Assembly: GCA_947568835.1 (NCBI GenBank)
Contig: OX387609.1
Coordinates: 16,761,208-16,825,207 of the forward strand
Length of the DNA stretch: 64,000 nt
Direction of reading: 5' to 3'
DNA from: Protonemura montana
Lineage: Eukaryota; Arthropoda; Insecta; Plecoptera; Nemouridae
Of this stretch, positions 54,701-64,000 are shown piece by piece. Under the pieces are notes generated by a model. It was not told the origin of the DNA, made no database searches, and saw only the letters and a program-made list of their open reading frames with translations. Positions within the stretch are counted from its first letter, which is position 1. The number at the start of each line of letters is the position of its first letter. The translations under genes were made by a program, and so were the position numbers.

Positions 54701-55935
54701 GACCCAGGACTTAGGACCCAGGACCTATAACCCAGGACACAGGACACAGGACCCAGGACCTATGACCCGGGACCTATGACCCGGGACCTATGACCCAGGA
54801 CCTATGAACCGGGACCTATGACCCGGGACCTATGACCCAGGACCTATGACCCGGGACCTATGACCCGGGACCTATGACCCGGGACCTATGACCTGGGACC
54901 TATGACCCGGGACCTATGACCCGGGACCTATGACCCGGGACCCAGGACCCGGGACCTATGACCCGGGACCCAGGACCCAGGACACAGGACCCAGGACCCA
55001 GGACCCGGGACCTATGACCCGGGACCTATGACCCGGGACCTATGACCTGGGACCTATGACCCGGGACCTATGACCCGGGACCTATAACCCAGGACACAGG
55101 ACCCAGGACCCAGGACCCAGGACCTATGACCCGGGACCTATGACCCGGGACCTATGACCCGGGACCTATGACCCGGGACCTATGACCCGGGACCTATGAC
55201 CCGGGACCTATAACCCGGGACCTATGACCCAGGACCTATGACCTGGGACCTATGACCGGGACCTATGACCCGGGACCTATGACCCGGGACCTATGACCCG
55301 GGACCTATGACCCGGGACCTATGACCCGGGACCTATGACCCGGGACCTATGACCCGGGACCTACGAACCGGGACCTATGACCCGGAACCTATGACCCGGG
55401 ACCTATGACCTAGGACCCAGGACCCAGGACCCGGGACCTATGACCCGGGGCCTATGACCCGGGACCTATGACCCGGGACCTATGACCTGGGACCTATGAC
55501 CAGGGACCTATGACCCGGGACCTATGACCCGGGACCTATGACCCGGGACCTATGACCCGGGACCTATGACCCAGGACCTATGACCCGGGAACTATGACCC
55601 GGGACCTATGACCCGGGACCTATGACCCGGGACCTATGACCCGGGACCTATGACCCGGGACCTTTGACCCGGGACCTATGACCCGGGACCTATGACCCGG
55701 GACCTATGACCCGGGACCTATGACCCGTGACCTATGACCCAGGACCCAGGACCCAGGACCCAGGACCCAGGACCCAGGACCCAGGACCCAGGACCCAGGA
55801 CCTAGGACCCAGGACCCAGGACCCAGGACCCAGGACCCAGGACTTAGGACCCAGGACCCAGGACCCAGGACCCAGGACCCAGGACTTAGGACCCAGGACC
55901 CAGGACCTATGACCCGGGACCTATGACCCGGGACC
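51765..55935. repeat. 7/14-bp array with internal 1.85-kb duplication
   Basis: The left 430 bp is GGACCCA heptamers. From 52190 a 14-bp unit GGACCTATGACCCG dominates, creating a CCCGGG site in most units. A large block recurs: the segment with ACACAGAACACAGG at 52805 recurs at 54680, and the GTGACCTATGACCC block at 53880 recurs at 55727 with near identity. Confidence 0.96.
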
Positions 55936-56205
55936 TATACCACATTGTTTCCTCTGGAGCTAAGTCTGACAAACGCCTACAAGGGTAGCAGGTTATTACG
56001 TCACATGACGCCATCTTGCAGCACGAGGTGAACGACTACAAGCTGCCCTGGGGCACAACAACCATTGCCATGGCAACCAGTGGAATATCGTAACACGAGC
56101 TGGGATCGGTGTAATGTAATCCCGGTACGGGACCGGTCGGTAGGTAGAAGCAAAGCAAGGCTTCCTAGAGGGAAATGTCAGCATGTTCTTGTTTCACAAA
56201 TATAT
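55936..56205. other. Short unique island between arrays
   Basis: About 270 bp with no convincing exon. It contains an X-box-like ATTGCCATGGCAAC (56064-56077) and a CATGACGCCATCTTG stretch. Confidence 0.5.
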
Positions 56206-56219
56206 TCTCCATGTAACAT

Positions 56220-56350
56220 ATATCAATAATATCGATTATATCGATGATATCGAGTACATCGATTATATCGATTATATCGACTATATCGATTATATCACTT
56301 ATATCAATTATATATATTATATTAATTACATCGATTATATCGATAATATA
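56220..56350. repeat. TATATCGAT 9-bp repeat
   Basis: About 14 degenerate copies of ATATCGATT, AT-rich, leading into the 13-bp array. Confidence 0.9.
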
Positions 56351-56354
56351 ACAC

Positions 56355-57920
56355 ACACAGCATCACTGTACAGCATCACTGTACAGCATCACTGTACAGG
56401 ATCACTGTACAGCATCACTGTACAGGATCACTGTACAGCATCACTGTACAGCATCACTGTACAGCATCACTGTACAGCATCACTGTACAGCATCACTGTA
56501 CAGCATCACTGCACAGCATCACTGCACAGCATCACTGTACAGCATCACTATACAGCATCACTGTACAGCATCACTCTACAGCATCACTGTACAGCATCAC
56601 TGTACAGCATCACTGTACAGCATCACTGTACAGCATCACTGTACAGCATCACTGCACAGCATCACTGTACAGCATCACTGTACAGCATCACTGTACAGCA
56701 TCACTCTACAGCATCACTGCACAGCATCACTGTACAGCATCACTGTACAGCATCACTGTACAGCATCACTGTACAGCATCACTGCACAGCATCACTGCAC
56801 AGCATCACTGCACAGCATCACTGTACAGCATCACTGTACAGCATCACTGTACAGCATCACTGTACAGCAGCACTGTACAGGATCACTGTACAGCATCACT
56901 GTACAGCATCACTGTACAGCAACACTGTACAACATCACTGTACAGCATCACTGTACAGCATCACTGTACAGCATCACTGTACAGGATCACTGTACAGCAT
57001 CACTGTACCGCATCACTGTACAGCATCACTGTACAGCATCACTGTACAGCATCACTGTACAGCATCACTGTACAGCATCACTGTACAGCATCACTGTACA
57101 GCATCACTGTACAGCATCACTGTACAGGATCACTGTACAGCATCACTGTACAACATCACTGTACAGCATCACTGTACAGCATCACTGTACAGCATCACTG
57201 TACAGCATCACTGTACAGCATCACTGTACAGCATCACTGTTCAGCATCACTGTACAGCATCACTGTACAGCATCACTGTACAGCATCACTGTACAGGATC
57301 ACTGTACAGCATCACTGTAGAACATCACTGTACAGCATCACTGTACAACATCACTGTACAGCATCACTGTACAGCATCACTGTACAGCATCACTGTACAG
57401 CATCAATGTACAGCATCACTGTACAGCATCACTGTACAGCATCACTGTACAGCATCACTGTACAGCATCACTGTACAGGATCACTGTACAGGATCACTGT
57501 ACAGCATCACTGTACAGCAACACTGTACAACATCACTGTACAGCATCACTGTACAGCATCACTGTACAGCATCACTGTACAGGATCACTGTACAGCATCA
57601 CTGTACAGCATCACTGTACAGAATCACTGTACAGGATCACTGTACAGCATCACTGTACAGCATCACTGTACAGCATCACTGTACAGCATCACTGTACAAC
57701 ATCACTGTACAGCATCACTGTACAGCATCACTGTACAGCATCAATGTACAGCATCACTGTACAGCATCACTGTACAGCATCACTGCACAGCATCACTGTA
57801 CAGCATCTCTGTACAGGATCACTGTACAGGATCACTGTACAGCATCACTGTACAGCATCACTGTACAGGATCACTGTACAGCATCACTGTACAGCATCAC
57901 TGTTCAGCATCACTGCTCAA
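56355..57920. repeat. 13-bp tandem array CATCACTGTACAG, about 120 copies
   Basis: Nearly perfect units with CTGCACAG, GGATCACTG and CAACATC variants in recurring combinations. The open frames of up to 600 codons are artefacts of a 39-nt period without stops. Confidence 0.97.
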
Positions 57921-58433
57921 TCCAAGTAAAACAAGATAACACAAGTTTTAATTTTAATATGAAAGGCGCCACTCGTGATTTCATTGGCTGAGAGCTGAGT
58001 TTAAAAAAATAGTTTTAACGGCAAACGCAATTCAATCGAGAGCTCAATTAAATCCTGGAAGCTTACTGCTACAGATACGGACCAATTATTACTTTATTAT
58101 GAGATAAATACTGGACTGATTCTAGTCTGATTTAATATTATTCACTATTATTATTATTATTATTATTAAATTCTACAATACTAGTAGCATATTTTTGTGA
58201 ACTTATTCTACAAAGCCGTTCAGCCCTGGTGATTTTACAAGCATTAATGGCCAAGTAATGGATCCTTCTATATTTCCACAATAACTCAAGCTATCAACTT
58301 CAAACCTCGCGTTCATAGTCCACCAAGCAATATATGACCCCTGTGAAGTAGGCAAGCCATGCTACACACGTGTAGTGCAAGAAGTCTAACCCCGCAGTTT
58401 AGAGAATGTGACCGTTAAGTCGTTGAGTGTGCA
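57921..58433. other. Intergenic, nothing recognised
   Basis: About 510 bp with a short TTA/ATT trinucleotide run at 58140-58170 and no gene. Confidence 0.5.
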
Positions 58434-58660
58434 GGTTCTAGGCAGAGAAACAACATCAATGTTACAGTCTCTGCGTGAAAGATGGCCGCCAAATGACTAC
58501 CTTACCGACAAAAATGCAGAGTACCGGAACATTACGTTAAGTGGAGCCACTGTCGTATGAAATTTAATTTCAGAATTTCTCGTATGTTATCTCACTTTTG
58601 AAACTTTTCATGCTCAAAAAATCTCCATCAATGTTAACCTCAACGATTGGTAAACACGTA
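58434..58660. mobile_element. One-armed copy of the foldback element
   Basis: Begins GTGTGCAGGTTCTAGGCAG, includes GAAAGATGGCCGCCAAATG and ATGCAGAGTACCGGAAC, and continues into the centre (CTCCATCAATGTTAACCTC) but lacks the second arm. Confidence 0.85.
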
Positions 58661-59170
58661 ACAAAATTACCAGTAGCTTATGCTGCCACCAGTATAGTAG
58701 TTAGAGTCCACCAGGTTGTGGCAAGGTAAGACTAACACAACTGTACCAGTATCTTATCCTGCCACCAGTATAGTAGTTAGAGTCCACCAGGTTGTGGCAA
58801 GGTAAGACTAACACAACTGTACCAGTATCTTATCCTGCCACCAGTATAGTAGTTAGAGTCCACCAGGTTGTGGCAAGGTAAGGCTAACACAACTGTACCA
58901 GTATCTTATCCTGCCACCAGTATAGTAGTTAGAGTCCACCAGGTTGTGGCAAGGTAAGACTAACACAACTGTACCAGTATCTTATCCTGCCACCAGTATA
59001 GTAGTTAGAGTCTACCAGGTTGTGGCAAGGTAAGGCTAACACAACTGTACCAGTACCTTATCCTGCCACCAGTATAGTAGTTAGAGTCCACCAGGTTGTG
59101 GCAAGGTAAGACTAACACAACTGTACCAGTACCTTATCCTGCCACCAGTATAGTAGTCAGAGTCCACCAG

Positions 59171-60156
59171 GGCCCGGATTCACAAAGGGTCATAACTCTT
59201 AGTATCGTATTAACTTAATTACGAATATCAAGGTAATGAAAGAATGGCCACTAGTCCCAATTCACTAAGAATATTAGAGTCGCTATTCGATCTTAAGTCT
59301 ACTACCAGTCCTGACTGGTAGTAGGGAAGTTAAGACTATCCCATTTAAATTTTAATGTCTTATTTTCTGCGAGATTTTTGTTAGTTCACAAATAACATTT
59401 GAAATAATGTATATTTCGGTGCAGCACAATGATCATTTCATTATATTCCCGCGAATTACGAAGAAATGTCAGACTTAACCTCTTTGAGACTTCGCTTTGA
59501 CGTCTCCTAAGGTGGGCGTGTTCGATTTCTTGTTCGCCGTAATTGTCAGTGTCATTAATTGAATTCAAGTGTAAGTTTAATGAAATGTTACCTGCCGCTG
59601 TTTAGTTTATTTTAAATGAAGAATAGATCCTTTAAATGTGCCCGACAACTTTTTGCTACGATGGTATCGCCTTCCCAGGAATGCCTTAGTAGAGCTCTGT
59701 CAAGAAATCGGTGACACTCTACAGAGAGATTCGTTCAGATCAAGGGGAATCCCTGTTCCTACCCAAGTACTCACGGCATTGCGGTTTTATTGAGTTATTA
59801 TTTATATGATTTATGAGTTTTATTTATATGAGTTATTTTATTGAGCTAGTTAGTTATGGTTTAATTGCCCAGGTTATTTGAGATCAGTGGTTCATGTTCG
59901 CTTGAATATAAAAACAGACGAACGTTATTTGAATAAATGCGCACCCTGCACTGATTGGTCGAAATTTCACTTGACGTGACGTCACGTCTGAATTAGTGAC
60001 GAAACTTAAAACTGCTCAGACCGCGCTAATATTTTGTTTGTGAATGAGGAATAGCACTAATATGGTAAAACGTTAATACGATATTAGCACAGTAATAGTA
60101 CTACAGTATTATCTCTAATATGTTAATAAAGTTAGGACTCTTTGTGAATCCGGGCC
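59171..60156 (+). mobile_element. Decayed PIF/Harbinger-type element, 986 bp, CAG target duplication
   Basis: The ends are GGCCCGGATTCACAAAG and its exact inverted complement (TIR of at least 17 bp), flanked by CAG on both sides. The empty site CCACCAGGTTGTGG is restored exactly from neighbouring 76-bp units. The interior keeps a transposase remnant (59653-59793). A perfect 12-bp palindrome (CTACTACCAGTC, 59299-59324) lies inside. Confidence 0.88.
59653..59793 (+). pseudogene. Remnant of a Harbinger transposase N-terminal region
   Basis: 46 codons reading LLRWYRLPRNALVELCQEI, then DTLQRDSFRSRGIPVPTQV and LTALRFY before TGA. This matches the pattern of HARBI1-type proteins (YRLSR...L...L...TRR..AISP..QVL.ALRF.ATG). 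The frame stops where the family continues, and no DDE catalytic part remains. Confidence 0.75.
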
Positions 60157-61205
60157 CAGGTTGTGGCAAGATAAGACTAACACAACTGTACCAGTATCTT
60201 TACCTGCCACCAGTATAGTAGTTAGAGTCCACCAGGCTGTGACAAGGTAAGACTAACACAACTGTACCAGTATCTTATCCTGCCACCAGTATAGTAGTCA
60301 GAGTCCACCAGGCTGTGACAAGGTAAGACTAACACAACTGTACCAGTATCTTTACCTGCCACCAGTATAGTAGTTAGAGTCCACCAGGTTGTGGCAAGGT
60401 AAGACTAACACAACTGTACCAGTATCTTATCCTGCCACCAGTATAGTAGTTAGAGTCCACCAGGTTGTGGCAAGATAAGACTAACACAACTGTACCAGTA
60501 TCTTATCCTGCCACCAGTATAGTAGTTAGAGTCCACCAGGCTGTGGCAAGGTAAGACTAACACAACTGTACCAGTATCTTATCCTGCCACCAGTATAGTA
60601 GTTAGAGTCCACCAGGTTGTGGCAAGGTAAGGCTAACACAACTGTACCAGTATCTTATCCTGCCACCAGTATAGTAGTCAGAGTCCACCAGGCTGTGGCA
60701 AGGTAAGACTAACACAACTGTACCAGTATCTTATCCTGCCACCAGTATAGAAGTCAGAGTCCACCAGGCTGTGGCAAGGTAAGACTAACACAACTGTACC
60801 AGTATCTTATCCTGCCACCAGTATAGAAGTTAGAGTCCACCAGGCTGTGGCAAGGTAAGACTAACACAACTGTACCAGTATCTTATCCTGCCACCAGTAT
60901 AGAAGTCAGAGTCCACCAGGCTGTGGCAAGGTAAGACTAACACAACTGTACCAGTATCTTATCCTGCCACCAGTATAGAAGTCAGAGTCCACCAGGCTGT
61001 GGCAAGGTAAGACTAACACAACTGTACCAGTATCTTATCCTGCCACCAGTATAGAAGTCAGAGTCCACCAGGCTGTGGCAAGGTAAGACTAACACAACTG
61101 TACCAGTATCTTATCCTGCCACCAGTATAGTAGTTAGAGTCCACCAGGCTGTGGCAAGGTAAGACTAACACAACTGTACCTGTATCTTATCCTGCCACCA
61201 GTATA

Positions 61206-64000
61206 CCTACCAGAGGCTACCTGCCCGCGCGGTCTGCCGCGTCTACCTTGCAGCCGGCGTCAGTCGCCTAGCAACCTCGGTCAGTGACGGACAGTGAAAT
61301 GTGCGTATGAAAGCAACGCGTGTGCACTAAACAAGTGACGCCGTCGTGTGGAGACAATTGGTTTTACGTGAATTGTTTGTTAGATTGCAGTCGCGACGGA
61401 TACCGACGCAAGGATTAGCCGTGGCTGCTGGGATCTGGGTAAGTTTGTGACGAGGATGTCGTAGAGAGGGTGGCGTTGAGAGGATGGTGTTGTGAGGATG
61501 GCGTTGAGAGAATGGTGTCGTGAGGATGGTGTATTGAGGATGGCGTTGAGAGGATGGCGTCGAGAGGGTGCCGTTGAGAGGGTGGAAGCTGGTCTGGCAG
61601 TTGTCTCCGGCTTGGTTCTGATTGAAAGACGTGACCGATTATGCGTGTCCGTGTTGTACAAGAATACATTGTTGTACACAATGAACCCTTCGCATCCTTC
61701 CGAGGAATGTCCTGGAGACGGTGCAATTTGGCGAGCGGCTGTTTCTTAGCTGCTAGAGAAAGCCTGACCCCTGGAGGGAACGCGACAGTAGCACGCCTAG
61801 AGCTCGCCGACATCGAGAGGTAGCAGTCGAGAGGGTGGTGAAGTCCACGAGGTGGCAGTCGAGAGGGTGGTGAAGTCCACGAGGTGGCAGTCGAGAGGGT
61901 GGCGATGTCCACGAGGTAGCAGTCGAGAGGGTGGTGAAGTCGGCGAGGTCTGACCGCGTCGACGATGAAAGTGAGAGTGTCTAGCGGCGATTGAAGGTGA
62001 ACTAGTTCCAGCATCTCGTTGCTGTGGCAACCGTACGGTGAGTCTTGCCTGCCTCTGACGTGGACCATCGATCTCGGAGACACATAGCGAGGGCGTTTCA
62101 CCGGCAAGGCAGAACGCGAGGCATTCCTGGCAAAGAGGTTCGTGGCAAGGACACGAGAAAGTTTTCGAACATATTCTAAAAATACTTGGAAGGTACTTAT
62201 TGTTATATTTTCAATATAATTTCTAGAAACTCATGCGCGTGCGTAGATTTCGTTGTAGTGTGGCCTCGATTTTGCGAGTCAGGGTGGTTATGTTACAAAG
62301 GGGAAGGGGGAGGCGACCCACTCTGTCAGAACAAGTTTTGCGAGAGAATGGACCGAGGGGGCGGTGCCAGTGGGTTCAGACCAAGATGGCCGCGTTGCAA
62401 ATGATCAACTGTCAGACTTAAGCATTGAAAGTCACTGCTTGCCATGTTAGTGGTACCTACGCTTGCTTGATGCCAAACAAGCCAAGAGAGAGACTTGAAC
62501 GCTGGGCTCGAACGATCCCGTCGATCTCAGAGCATCGCGACAACTCGAATCGCTTCTAAAATGTATTGTTGTCAACTAGTTTCTTGGTTATTGGTAGTTA
62601 GGGTTGCTTGGAGTCTGCATTTCGGCGAACACGCGAGCGATGGCAGTCAAGGAATGTCGAGTGCTCGGCAGACAAAGCCGTCGGACGTTGAATCTTCTCG
62701 ACCGTGACTAACCCAAGTCCGGCGAGGCACAAGGTCGCTGCCTTCGCGCGACCACCGCGTTCTGAGACTACTTTTTACCTCAGTTTTTGTGCGATTCTCA
62801 AGCGTAGGGATGATGATTTCCAATCAATTGCAAGCGACGCGAAAAAAGAGCGTCAAAGGTTTATCCAGCTGCGAAAGTTGAACGCGTTTTGTAAGTAAAG
62901 TAAATCGAGAGTCAGGAGATCTAATAACTTGATAAAAAGTATTCGTTTCCGAAACCCAGTCAGTAGCTCGGTAGATCGAATGACTATTAAACCACTTTAT
63001 TGCCATCTCTCTCTTACATCAGCCGGCCAACATTCTTCATCTCTCTCACCGACTTGCTTTTCTGCACGCACATGAGACGGGTGAAGTTGGCAGCGCTGGA
63101 CAGAGGCCGTCGCTCGCCCACTCGTTCATGGGGCGCCATTTGGGGCCAATACCTCGGGGTGCTGTGCGTAGGGCGCTACATTTATAACAAACATCAAGTC
63201 TTCTCATTGCCTTCAACTTTCCAAACCAGTCCCGTCTTTACGGAAGTCGCCATCGTAGCATAAAACATAGCATCTTCTTCTTGTTTGACCGCCGCGCGGG
63301 TGCAAGTAGTTATTATTTATGTAGTGAATAAAAGTAGGTTTTTCAAGTGGATACTTGATCAAGTACAGATTCCAAGAGATGACCCAGGCTCATGTTTTCA
63401 GGTACATTTGGGTACGTTACTAGATAAGCAAGATAAGCGTGTGCTTGTTTGTTCTCAATTATTGAGACAGCCGTCTGCAGCCTCTGGCTGGCTGCAGTCA
63501 TAAACCATTTTGCCTCGACGTTGTCTGGTTCACTTGATTTGTGCAGAAATAGAGCGCACCCCTTCGATTGAAATGACAGGACGGCGCCGATATTCTTCGG
63601 GAGCGGCCGCCAAAGTGGCTTGTCCCCGTCGACGTCGCACCCTGCCACAGCCACGTCTAGATTGACTGATGTGTTCAGTCTTGGACACTAAGAGCAGCTG
63701 TAAAGCACGATCGCACTAATAGCGAGTCTAGACGCACAGGGTATTGTCCACGGACAAAGGTAGCGCATTTAGAGGTCCCCGTCGAGAGGATGCCGTCGGG
63801 ACGTAGCCAAGAGTCTAGAAGTGGACGCTCGCCGTCGCCTCTATGCTAGACACTCATGACGCCAGCTACAATAGGTTTTTGTTATTGTTGTCTATAATTT
63901 TAGGTTATGGTGGACCAACAAAGATGTGTGAACTTTCATGACCAATGGTTTGTCAAGGGAGAGATTAGTTGCAAACATAGTTTGAGATGCGAATTCTTGG
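61206..64000. other. GC-richer terminal region, no gene recognised
   Basis: Contains degenerate GAGGATGGCGTTGAGA repeats (61455-61590) and a 33-bp repeat with GTCGAGAGGGTGGTGAAG (61825-61945, about four copies). Open frames on both strands (for example 61415-62107 -, 62495-62707 +, 63343-63654 -) show no recognised family and mostly follow the repeats. The CpG-richer base composition near 61.2-62.8 kb could mark a promoter or first exon of a neighbouring gene, but I cannot show one. Confidence 0.4.

Larger units (their letters stand above)
58675..61205 (+). repeat. 76-bp tandem array with donor-like core, interrupted once
   Basis: Units contain CTGCCACCAGTATAGTAG, GAGTCCACCAGGTTGTGG, CAAGGTAAGACTAACACAAC and TGTACCAGTATCTTATC. 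There are about 20 copies in two parts (58675-59170 and 60157-61205). Each unit has AAG|GTAAGA, a strong donor-like sequence on the + strand. No exon next to it was recognised. Confidence 0.95.

Noticed and set aside
56183-57991. 602-codon frame
   Set aside because: Created by the 13-bp array; the 39-nt translated period has no stop codon. No start context or domain.
61415-62107. 230-codon - strand frame
   Set aside because: Mostly follows two local minisatellites (GAGGATGGCGTT-type and the 33-bp unit).
62495-62707. Possible small secreted protein (frame with MYCCQLVSWLLVV)
   Set aside because: Short, no domain, no splice or promoter support; a hydrophobic stretch alone is not enough.
63343-63654. 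103-codon - strand frame
   Set aside because: Sequence looks protein-like in composition but matches no family I recognise, and neither splice sites nor neighbours support it.

Overview
The window is nuclear DNA from an invertebrate animal. The evidence is spliced genes with GT-AG introns, a Helitron, a non-LTR retrotransposon, several terminal-inverted-repeat DNA transposons, and short tandem repeats that I estimate by eye to fill more than half of the 64 kb. A 0.7-kb block of degenerate CCTAA pentamers (TTAGG on the other strand, the arthropod-type telomere motif) hints at an arthropod, perhaps a crustacean. That is inference only; the species is not identified.

The only host genes I can support are two convergent paralogues of the SLC18B1 (vesicular polyamine transporter-like) branch of the major facilitator superfamily. 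Gene 1 is on the + strand (codons 6538-20104, 11 coding exons, 496 aa). Gene 2 is on the - strand (codons 48267-22678, 11 coding exons, 444 aa, with a possible 5' UTR exon near 51.0 kb). I rebuilt both exon by exon. Nine exons have the same lengths and phases in both genes (108, 96, 74, 148, 116, 191, 96 and 169 nt, with the 187-nt exon 5 split into 69+118 in gene 2), so the residue numbering matches up to residue 395. They differ in the C-terminal tail (about 100 residues in gene 1, 49 in gene 2), in one extra gene 2 intron, and in the loop 2-3 MFS motif A, which gene 2 has largely lost.

Layout. 1-4137: end of a Helitron Pif1-like helicase, then two hairpin-plus-CTAG Helitron 3' ends in tandem. 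4821-5168: a MITE. 5677-6369: 5S rRNA-like tandem repeat. 6.5-20.2 kb: gene 1, whose introns hold 5S-like, hexanucleotide, 20-bp, 68-bp, tRNA-like and 44-bp arrays. 20.2-22.7 kb: the gap between the two 3' ends, with a 29-bp array carrying RFX X-box-like sites and a 21-bp array that supplies the stop codon of gene 2. 22.7-48.3 kb: gene 2. Its introns hold 49-bp, 20-bp, CCTAA, tRNA-like, 5S-like, 36-bp and 26-bp arrays, a 6.8-kb decayed non-LTR retrotransposon, a foldback element and a 2.1-kb TIR element. 48.6-50.3 kb: pentanucleotide array. 51.8-57.9 kb: 7/14-bp and 13-bp arrays. 58.7-61.2 kb: 76-bp array split by a decayed PIF/Harbinger element. 61.2-64 kb: no recognised gene.

The most unusual feature is how the minisatellites relate to splice sites and RNA-gene sequences. 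One array in gene 2 is built from the last 21 nt of exon 7 plus the first 15 nt of its intron, so a 5' splice site is repeated about 15 times. Two other families are tandem repeats of RNA polymerase III internal promoter regions, one 5S-like and one tRNA-like. They occur on both strands, mostly in introns, and several 5S-like modules lie within about 25 nt of a donor site. The genes probably encode membrane transporters of organic cations or polyamines; nothing suggests that they act together with the transposons.
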